Below the pieces are notes generated by a model that did no database searches, was not told where the DNA came from, and saw only the letters and a program-made list of their open reading frames with translations. From Serripes groenlandicus (lineage: Eukaryota; Mollusca; Bivalvia; Cardiida; Cardiidae), in contig JASEVX010000011.1 of NCBI GenBank assembly GCA_031761405.1, positions 22,633,503 through 22,697,502 on the forward strand: a stretch of DNA of 64,000 bases. Reading direction: 5' to 3'. The first letter of the stretch is position 1. Every line of letters begins with the position of its first letter. Shown here one piece after another: positions 23,733-35,700 of the stretch. Position numbers and translations under genes: made by a program.

Positions 23733-26700
23733 ATGTGTATGTGTATGTGTATGTATATATGTGTGTATATATATGTAGGTTTATATGTTTGTGTGTATAT
23801 ATGTATTTATTTATGTTCTCACTTCTGTAATGTTTGTTATGAAATGTACTAACTCTTCAAATATGGAGGAAATAAAGAATATCTATCTACTTATCTGACT
23901 AACTAGTTACATAACTAGTTAACCACATAATGATCACGATACTTATCTCACTAACTAGTTACATAACACGTTAACCACTTAATATATACATATGTATCAC
24001 GATACTTAACTCACTAACTAGTTAACTACATAATTATCACGATATGTATCTGATTAATTAGTTACATAACACGTTAATCAATTAACAGATATCTAAAGAA
24101 TAGGTTTCTCATTAAGTAGGTAACTTGTTACATAACTAGTTAACCACGTAAATATCACGTTACTTATCTCACTAACTAGTTACATAACTAGTTTATCACA
24201 TACTTATCACGATACTTATCTCACTAACTAGTTAACTACATAATTATCACGATACTTATCTCACTAACTGGTTACATAACACGTTAACCACTTAATATAT
24301 ATCAAAAATGGCATAATGTAGGTAACTGTTGGTAGTAGTGGGCAGTAACATATACTTTTTCGTGTTAACATAAGTATCTGTTACCATCAAAATTAACGCG
24401 TTAATCAGATATTTATCATGATAATTAAGTGACTAAATAGTTATATAACATGATAATTAAGTGGCTATGTGGTGGCAGAAGTATGCCACCATATTCAGCA
24501 GCTTGAACAAAATCCAGAATGTTTGTCTAAATGATATCTAGGCCAAGTCTGAATATGGGTCATATTATGTCAAAAACTAGGTCGCTTGGTCAAATTGAAG
24601 GAAAACTTTGTTAACAATCTTGAAGCTGAATATTTAACTTGAAAATATTGAAACTTCGGTGGAATGTTTATCTTAATGATATGTAGGCCAAGTTTGAATA
24701 TGGGTCATGTACGGTGAAAAACAAGGTAACAAGGCCAAATTTAAGAAAAATCTTGTTAACACTCTAGAGGACGCAATTTTTGCTTAGCAACTTAAAATTT
24801 TAACCGAATATTTGTCTTAATGATATCTAGGTCAGGTTCGAATATGTGACATATTGATTCTAAAACTTTGTCACTAAGCTAAATGGAACGACATCTTTTC
24901 AACACTCTTGAGACTGCATTTTTTTCCAGCAGTTTGAGACTTTGTCATATGTTTTGCATTAGAAAGAATATTGCATAACTCAGGTGAGCGATCTAGGTCC
25001 ATCATGGTACTCTTCTTTCCCGCAACTTCTCCCCTATAACTCAAATATTGTGGGTTCTCAAAAGATTCGTCTCAACATAAGGTTTGAGTGTCAAATAAGA
25101 TTTTTGGAACATGAGAAATGCCCTTTATCGAGAGCTATGTAAAAGTTTATTTTAGACCAAACTTGATAAGGACTGTAAAATGAATAAACAGACCTCATAT
25201 AATAAGGTCAACGTTAGCTATTTTATTTGGCCTTTTTTTCCATTGTCTGTTTACCATGCAAGTTCAAATATGGGTCATGTTGGATCCAAAACTTCAGGTC
25301 ACTAGGTAAAATTAAAGAAAAAACTTGTTTCAATGTAGAGGCTGCATTTATTTATTTATTTGAGCATAATGAAACTTTGTCAGAATACTTATCTTGATAA
25401 TATATAGGCTATACTTTAATATGGAATATATTTATAGATCAAACCCTAGGTCAATTTAAGAAAACCTTGTAGACACTCTAACAGCCACATATATTACTTA
25501 TGTGTTGAAACTTTGGCTTGATGATATTTTGTTTAAGTTAAAATATGGGATAAAAATAAAACTAATGGGTCATAACCTAGGTCACAAGAACAAATTCAAA
25601 GAAAATCTAGAGGCCATAATTAATATTATTTGACTTTATCTTGATGATTTAAGTTTTGCTATGGGCATGTCTGGTCTTAGCTTATTGTTAAGCTTTTACT
25701 TCTCTTAGTATTGTTTATGAACACCTCAATATACGCTAGAGACATGGTACTTATGTTTACTTTCATGGCCACCATGGACCTTGTTTTCTTTAAAGATTTA
25801 AAAGTAAACTATCCTTTCCCACACGCAACAAATCTGCAAGAGACAACTTTGAAAATATCTAGGCAACAATATGAAAAACTTCACAATAGCAAGTATAATT
25901 AATAAATACAGTTGAAAACATTGTTCTTCATGAGCCTTTCCACCTTTTGTCACTTGATAGCTCACCTGAACACTAAGTGCTCAATGTGAGGTTATTCTGA
26001 TTGCCCTTTGTCCGGCATCCGTCTGTGGTCAACATATTCTCCTCAGTAACCAGTGGGTCAATTGGGAAAGCATCCTCTCAATGTCCTCACCACAATTCCA
26101 AGGTTTTTGATACATACACAAATCTTGTTTCCATGGCAACCAAAACAAAAATTTCATCTAACCGGTTGACAGATTTTCAAATAATTTTGTAGAAATTTTC
26201 CTTGGCTGACCTTCTATCTGATTCCTTCAAGCCATATTGATTGGTTGAAAAACATGGCTGCTAAGGGGCGGGTTGTTTTGCAATATATGGCTATAGTGAA
26301 AACATTAAAAATCTTCTTCTCCAAAGGTATGGGTTCGGTTTCCAAATAACTTTTTTAGAAATGTTCCTTATGTGACCCTCTCTTAGATTCCTACGATACA
26401 TGTTGATTGGTAAACAAAACTTAGCCACGAGGAATGGGGCTGTTTTGTCTTATAATGGCTATAGTGTAAACTTTCAAAATCTTCATCTCAGAAAGTATTT
26501 TGCCGATTTCTAAATCATTTTATAGAAATGTTCCGTGTGTGACCCTCTGTCAGATTCCTTCGAACCATGTTCATTGGTAAAATAACATGGAACATTATAA
26601 CCAATTTCCCCTTTTGTCATGATAGTTTTTCAAAATTCGTCTGCTGCAGAGGCGCTAGAAAGCATTGGTATGTGGGAAAGGGTTAAAACATATTAAATCC

Positions 26701-29700
26701 TTTTAAAGGCGATGGAAAAAGACGATGAGAAAACTCGCCATTTATTAGACATCATACCAGAAACAGGATCTTTAGCTTTTGATGTACTGATTCGAGTGTT
26801 AATGGAAACTGGAAATAGTGTTGCAGCTAGTAATCTTCAGTCTGCTATCTCTCAGACGTATGGAAGACAGGATGAAGATCTGCCAGATAGTAAGTATATG
26901 CTTTCCCGCCTGCAAATGCATATAGATCCATTTGCAGCAGAGACTTTTGAAAACATTGTGGCAAAATGACGAATTGCTATAATGGCTAAGCAAATCAGAA
27001 ATTATGTTACTTTTGTGAATTTAGAATTAGATTGATATTTATAAAAATGAAGACCCTAGTCAACTTTTTTTGATAATCCCAGAAGTCTAAGTATGGAGGA
27101 GAATTGTTTTCTCTCTCAACCATTATTTCTCTATTTTAGCAATTAAAATTGTCCAACTTGCAATAAATCTGCAGCAGACGACTTCGAAAACATAAGGATG
27201 AAAATATATAAAATCTCTAAAGGAAAGTCAGTGTAAATATTGTATAGAATTGAAAACATTGTGGCAAATGATGAAATTGCTCATTAGTTTTCAAAAGTCA
27301 TCTGCTAAAGATGCTTCAGAAAGCGTCTATATGTGGGAAAGGGTTAACTTCAATATTGTAAGTGCTCACAAGAATCGTCTCGGTAAGATGATCTTTCAAG
27401 TACCCACTCTACTGGGTTTGGTAGATTTGGGCTTGACTTTGTGTTAAAAAGGAATTCAATCATATCAAGGCAGTCAGTACACCTGTACATGTGTTTCATA
27501 GCTTTCGCATACAAGTACCCAACACTACAGTATTTCAAAGCAACTGGCTGCTTTTCAACATAGATTGTTATCCTATTGACGGAAGACGAATGTCGCTTGT
27601 CGGATTCAAACTCACAACCCCTTGATTAACATATACCGGATGAGCTCCTGGGGCATCGGCTCTATTGGTTTGGAGATCAAATAATGATCCTGAAATATCT
27701 TGAGATATATGATGAATTATCTACATTCTACATTTCAGAATGGCCTAGTGAGCAAGCGATGAAAGAATATATCTTTGTCAGGCCATGTGATGTAAATTCT
27801 CAGCTTTTTCGCGATAAACGGGATAGTAAAGGTGTAAGTATTTGGGGGGATCTTTTTGCTAGACCTGTAGGACTTTCCTTATCTCTGCTGCAGAGATATT
27901 TTGCCAATATTCCTGGGAAAGTAGCTGTGATGAACAATTTCTACCTTTTTCACACTATTTTTAACTCTAATTTCAAAAGTTTACAAATGTTAATTCAAAT
28001 TTGTTGCTGGACTATACAGTCATTTATTTCAGCATCACTGTTGTCATTCTCTCCCAACTTAGTTTAATTGTTGCATTCACCCTCTCCATACCCGATGGAT
28101 TCTGCAAACTTCGGACTTATCAAAAACTGACTGTCATCAAAATGTTTCATACATATTTTAGAATGTTTACTCGGCACGAATTTTGTTGTTACTGTCTATA
28201 TATTTTTTTTTTTTTTTTTTTTATTAAAGTGAATGATGTTTCGTGTCTATGGATAATTACAGACAATTCTATCACGTAGAATGGAAAATTTCTTGAAATA
28301 TTTTGTGATTTTAACTTTTTTTTCGAGAGTTAAATGTGACACCATTTATACCTTGATAACAGCTTAATATATTTTGTTTTTCATTTTTTTCTCACAAATT
28401 CTCTTTTTATATTGAACAATCTATAAATAAAGTTATATATGAACTTTAATATGATTTGTAGTTTTTATTTGATTGTTTTTATTTTGGTTTTTTTTTTTTA
28501 GGTTTTCGGCCATAAGTTTTTGTGCCTATTATCTGGGACGTATATATAGTCGTCCCAGCTATGATGAAATTTAATTTTACGTTAGGTATAATAAATTATA
28601 TAATCACATTAAACCCTCTTTGGTAGTGTCAATTAAATATTATATGACACTACTAGTTTGATTCCAGTCTTACGCTCAAGTCTTTGTTACAACCAAACTA
28701 TGAAAATGACGTCACGTCAGAGGTAAACGTTGGTCACTTTGGCGCCTAAACCGGCAAATTGCATGTACATCTTTTGCGATAAATAGAATATCTTATTCGT
28801 GTTTATTTATTATCACTTTTAAATAAACTCATTAACTAAGCTGAATATGACGTTTGCCAATGCTACCGGCATATCATCTTAGTAAACTTGTTTATTAAAA
28901 GTGATAATAAATAAACACTCATGATATATCCTTTATTTACATTCTAGGTTTACTCCATGAACAATAAGAGCAGAGGAAGATGTATCGTTATATCAAATAA
29001 AACTTTCATCAAATTAGATATCAGGTGCGGAACGGAGAAAGACGAAGATGCCTTGTATAGATTATTCACTCAGTTGCAGTTTGAAGTTGTCATTCACAAA
29101 GATAAAACGGCAAAGGTAACTTTCCAAAGTTTGACATATCTACAGCAGAGGTTTGAAATCATTATGAGCAACACCTTTTGTCACAATGTTTTCAACCCTA
29201 TTCAATAATTATACTTTAATTTAATGCAGACTTTCCTCATTTTTGCCAAGATGATTTCAAAGTTGTCCGCTGAAGATTTTCGTATGTTGTAAATTGCTAA
29301 TTTAATCACATCATACATACATCTTAATTCATCTGCATGTGGGTAAGGGTATTTGTACATTATCAATACATTTTGATATTATTATAAGTGAGTTATAATT
29401 CGATATCAAACATATTTAAACTTGGCAACGAATACAATAATAAGTATTCGAATATTCGATCACAAAGTATTCGAATATTCGATCTATAATATAATTATGT
29501 TCATGTTTTGCCAACAAAGAGTTTATAAATTTGTTATATGTTGTAAAGTTTTTTTTGTTTTTTTTTTCAAATATATATTATTGTCTTAATTTGTTCATCG
29601 GAATCCGGTGTGGTCGAGTGGTTAGCGTCGGGGATTTCGAAACCGGGTGTCCCGGGTTAGATCCCCTGTCGCGGCACTACGGTCATGGTGGAGTGCCCCT

Positions 29701-32700
29701 GGGCAAGGCACATTTTCTAGCCTAGTACTGGTTTGTTTACCCAGGGATCATGAATAATTAAATTTAATTGCGCTCTAAATGACCTTAGCTGTCGATGCGC
29801 CATAAAACAACATATATTCATTCATTCATTAATTTGTTCATCTCTCATTTACATTACCGTTCAACCGATCAATTCGAATGTAAAGAATATTTGTGAAAAA
29901 TACGTCGGTAAAGTACTCAGATTATAATGAATTGATCACTTGCTTAATGCATTCAGTTATGATTATCATGTTTACATCTTTAATACTGTAGAAAAAGACG
30001 TGAAATGTTCCCAATTTTCAACTCTATTAGAAATATTACAAATCCGACAGGGACCGTCGTGAAGGCTTAATGTCGTTATTAGAGTAGAAATGTGGAAATG
30101 TCCATTAGGAGCAATTTAACCATGTTCTTGCTGTATAATACATGAAACTGAAATATTGCTGAAAAATGGGCACGAAATGTATCCAGTACCATATTGCTAA
30201 TCAACATACAATTACACGGCCAAAACGATGGATTTGTCTCATTGATGTATATTTTTAAAAAGCCATAACTAAATGTTTTACAAGATGAAATTACGGCGTT
30301 TTAGAACGAAACCATCGGTATTATATCGATCACTTTAATAGCCTAAAGCAAGGATTATAAGTTTTACATGTTATCTACAGTATTGACACCTTAAATAATA
30401 CGCGTAAACTGGACCATCGATAACCCTTTACTTCCAGTTTTTAGTTGAAGTTAAGATCGCGACAGTTTCGGTTCTATTTTTTTTCATATTTACCAAGTTT
30501 GAGGAAATTCGACCACAGGACACATCTGTGTAGTTTGATACAACTCTGCACTGTTTGCTGATTAGTGACATATAGTTTCTAGTTTCTTTTTGTGAATTTA
30601 AATAGGGCATATTTCTATGCTTTATTACTTTATTACTTGTCATAAATATGCCAAGGTCAGTTTTTCCTGGAACACAGCTTATACATCTTGATAATGTAAT
30701 GCTTAAACTATATTTATGCAAATTTATAAAAATTCTGAATGTTGAATCATTGAAAAAAAAAAGAAAAGAAGGGATTTTTTATGCATTGAACTTGATTACA
30801 TTATTTTCAATTGTGTCTTTTTTACGTGATGGCTACATTTTTAAATTTAATTCTTCTAGTCATATAAAGATTGAAGTGTTGCCAAACAAATGATGTCAAC
30901 CTGAAAAAAGAATTTGAATAATTAAAAATATATATAAATATTACATAGGAAAAGTATGGAGTATACAGAAGAAAGGGCCGGAAAACATTTCCAAGCCTGG
31001 CTACTCCATATTTGTATTTCATATTTTTGTAGATTAGGTAGCACACCAACTAAAATTCTGTATGTTTTCAAAAAAGGATGAAACCGTAGCGATCGCCTTT
31101 AAGTACATGTTTATATAATTTATCTGTTTTTCTTTTAGGAAATGTTAAACATTCTCAAAGACGAAGCAAAACATCGAGATCATGAAAATGCCGATTGTTT
31201 TGTCTGCGTGATCTGTAGTCATGGTAACAAGAAAGGTATATTCGGTGTTGATGACAAGATGATTAGACCCGATAAAGTAGAGGAATTTTTCGATGGCGAT
31301 AAGTGTCCAGCATTAGTCACTAAACCAAAACTGTTCTTTATTCAGGCTTGTCAAGGAGGTTTGTACCTAGTTTGCTACACCTATTACCTGAGATCAAAAT
31401 AGGCCAGCGGCCTCTCGGATAAATATAATGGAATTAATCATACAAAGAGTATCAAAGCGTTTGCAAAAAGTTTGTTGTGATATACTTGAATAACTGCATT
31501 GGTTGTTTGGTCAGTCGATTTGACATTTTATCTTTATGGCGCAAACAATTGGCTAAAAGCCAGTCCAGCTTATGAAAATGGAATTGTATGTGTATTTTCC
31601 TCTCAAACTGGCTGCTCATGGGGTGGGCTGTTTTGCTTTATATGGCTAGAGTAAAAAAAAATTCCTTTCTGAGTTTGAAGTTGATTTTCATATATTTCTT
31701 TAGAAATGTTTATGTGTTTAAATTCCTTACAGTCATATTGATTGGTTTTGAAACATGGCCGCTAGAGGGGAGGGGCTGTTTTGCCTTATATTGCTAAAGT
31801 AAAAACCTAAAAATCATCTATATTGCTAAAGTAAAAACCTAAAAATCATATAAAACAGTTATTTAATAAAGGTGAAAACATTGTGAAAAAAATGAGCAAT
31901 TTGTCCATTTGCCATAATATTTAAAAAAGTTTCCTGCTCACAGATGTTTTTAAAATGGGTTTAAGTACTATAGGGTTTTTTTCAGGTACGATTGATTATG
32001 GAGTAGATCAGTTCAAACAGATGCAACTTACAGATAATACTAAAACCGATGCAAAAATGTTTGAGCCAACAAATGATACGTTTCCCACAAAAAATGATAA
32101 GGTTCCCACAAAAATTGATATGCTGATCGCCAAATCAGCTCATCCAGGTATGTTGATGTATTTACCCTTTTACAACACTGTGACAAAAGGAGAAATTGCT
32201 CGAAACTAGCAATTTCTTCTTTTGCCACAAGGTTTTCGAATTTGTTTTACTCACCATGCCGTCGTTCGTCGTTCGTCTGTCGTCAACTTTTAACTTGTTA
32301 ACACTCTACAGGCTACATTTTACATCCGCATAAAATCCGGTCATGTCGGATAAAAGAATCTTGTTAACACTAGAGGCCGCCAGTTTTGCTTCAGCATTTT
32401 GAAATTTTGTCAGAATGTTTGGCGTAATGATATCTAGGAATGGCGGACATTTGCCACTGCGGACATTCTCCCCTTCCTTAAAAAGTGCATAGGCGGACAG
32501 CCTTCCCTTGGTCTTTTTCACTTTTTTTTTTTTTTGATGTTCGCCGCTTCCGGTTCAAGACGTGTTTAATTTTCGTGAGGAATTATTTCCAATCGAAATC
32601 CAAATAAATCGCTGTTAATAAAAGTGAATTAGTTTAATTTATTGTGCACAGATGAAGATGAATATATAAAGAACCAACAACATGAAGTTTTAGGGAAGTA

Positions 32701-35700
32701 GACATTTTATTTAACTTGTATATAACAAAACTTTTGTCGCCCACTATTTCAATTGGCTCGTGCCATGGCCGCCATATTGAACAGATGTCAGTGTCCAAAC
32801 TAACAAAGGAAATCGGAAAGTTGATTGTGGAGGAGGGTAATAGGCCTACGCCTAGTAAATCACTAGAAACATTTCTAATTTCTTATAGCAAAGGAAGATT
32901 TATCCAAAGAGAAATAACAGAAAATTATTACGGAAAATCCGGATCCTATCTAAAAGCGGAGCTACCATTGATGATTTTGGCTTTCGTCGTCAATTCCTTA
33001 CAAACATTAGGCTAGCAACTAATCCTCTGGTCCTGATTTGGTTCGGCACTTGTGAACTCACTACCAAAAATGGAAAATTCATTGAATTAGAGGGCGACGT
33101 CTACGAAAAAGCAGATAGACTTATAGTCAAGTATCGCTACCTGATATCAGACATCCAACGATGCAATAGACAATCTGAAGTAATTTTTCTTAAGTGCCCA
33201 TACTACTCCATCATTGAATGGAACAGACACAAAGGTTGCAGTGATCTATCTAAATACACAAATCAGGACATAGCTCTTTTCTCTCTAATAGATTATTTCA
33301 ATCAAAAACTTGACAACTTAAATTCAATCAGAACACCAAACCTATCTCAGGATATTATAAGATCCAGCAAAAAGAAAACGGACTCTCGCGTGAAATATAC
33401 AAAAAATTTAAATCTTTATCTGGACGGCATCCACCCAGGAACTCACCTTTCCAAGCTATGGCTTCATAACATTTTGAAAATAAAGAATCAAGTGGAATGC
33501 AGCCAATCTCGCCCAAATCAAGAATAGGGAAACCCTTTTCTAACAATAACAGTAAAAATAAAAATCTACAGTGGCAAAGGGCAAAGGGCAACACTTAAAT
33601 AATTATCTAACGAACAAGGAATGTTCATAATCTATAAACTAGAATAGGGAAACCCTGTTCTAAAGTTTAAAAAATTTAAACTCACAACTTGACAAAAGAG
33701 TTACAGTGGAATACAACTATATCAAAAAACAAATACCAAGACTAAAATGGAATGTCTACTCAATGAAACGACGTCAATATAGATAATAGGGAAGCCATGT
33801 AATCTAAATCTAACTCTAAATATAAATAGATGTTAACTCAGATCAAACAATGGTTCAATGATAAAGGAAAACACAATATTACTACAGAAATATTCAAGAC
33901 AGGGAAGCCCTGTTTTTGCCTCAAGCAATCAAAAGAAACTAATAAGGGATACCACTATAAAGGCATATCTAATAAGGACTAAGAAATCGCAATAAAGACC
34001 ATAAAAGTCTATTGAAAATAACATATTATCTTAGACAATCGGATATTGAAATAGGGAATCCCTGTCTCGATTACAGATAAACAGAAACAAACATGGCAAC
34101 ACCATTTTGTTCTACGCCAATGGCCAGAAATAAGAGCGCTAAAAGAGCAAGAGTCGGAAGCAACACTTGTCCAAAATGTGAAAATACTATTACAGATAAA
34201 GAAAGCCATCTAGCATGTAGTGTCTGTGAGTTAAATTATTGCATCAGTTGTACCAACATCTCATCTGGATTAGCAGAAGCACTCAAAGAAGACACTAGCC
34301 AAAACTTCAAATGGACATGTAATGGATGTAAACAAAATTTCCCATGCATGACAAGCTTATCTCAAAGACTAAAATCAATCGAAGAAACTACCAACTTCAG
34401 ATTAAACAATGTGGAAGATAAAGTCACAGAACTAGGCGAACAAATGGACTTCAAAATAAAAACAAACATTGATATAATTAGACCAAACCTAATTGAGGAC
34501 ATCAAAAAAGAAATCAAAGATTCATTACAAATGGATGTAAGACAAGAAATGAGAGAAATTGAAGATCAAAAAATCCGTGCCTTAAATGTAATTGTCTTCA
34601 ATTTGAGAGAAAGCGACAGTACATCTAGTCAAGTTAGACAAACTCAGGACAACCAAAATTTCAAGCTATTATGCAGGCATATTGGCGTAGATGACTTGGA
34701 CATCAATGTATGTTTTAGAATTGGAAAGCCAGGAGAAGGCAAGCTAAGGCCCCTTAAAGTTGTGCTAAACAACAAAAAACAAAGAAAAGACATCATTATT
34801 AAGGCTTCTACAATCAAAAATCTTCCAAAAACTAATATACTAAATAAATGTATAATAACGAAGGATCTCACCCCTAGACAAAGAGAATAAAACAAAATAA
34901 GGAGAGTCCAACGTTACAAAGACAAACAAAATACCAGAGATGGAAGTTTAGACATAAACCCAAAATATAATAACGAGACAATAAGTGACAAAAATGACCA
35001 AACACTTAAAGGAAAGTCTACCTCAGACCTATATCTGACAAGCCCCATTCAAGAGAAATCACAGAATCTTCTCTCATCAATCCAGTACCATAGAGGAAGT
35101 AGAGAATCATTAAACAGTGATGACTCTTTCGCTACAGACGACATGGGAGAAACATTTATAGGAGGGAACCTAATACAAGGAAATAATACAATAAATTATT
35201 CAGACATCAATGTAGATAAGGCATAGGACGAGTGTTTTATTTTTAACAAAAAGGATGTAAATATTTCTCAAATCAGTGTAATGTACACAAACGCCGATTG
35301 TCTTCTAAATAAAATGAGTGAGCTCAAATCACTAATTAAAGATAAACAATATGACATTATTGCAATAACGGAAACCTTCCCAAAACAAAAACATAACGTA
35401 AACTACGACTCAGTTGAATGGTGCATCCAGGGATATAACATTTTTTATTGCCCTGATAAAGGACTAACAGAAAGAGGATGTTTAATTTATGTCAAAAATA
35501 ATTTAAAAGCATTCCAACTAAACAATGTGGAAAACAAGCTCATAGAAACAGTTATAATTGGTATTGAATGTGCAAACAAGAAACACATCTTATTCTCATG
35601 CACATATCGCAGTCCTAGTTCTAGCGACAAATCCGTGCTGAAAGAAATCGAAAATATAATGATACTAAACAACTCAAATAATATCAATTTTGATATTAAA

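Noticed and set aside
23580..23852. Tyr/Cys/Val-rich membrane-like ORF
   Set aside because: Product of (TA)n and (TG)n microsatellite.
30428..30721. 97-codon minus-strand ORF in caspase intron 4
   Set aside because: No recognisable motif, no splice context, ordinary length for AT-rich DNA by chance.
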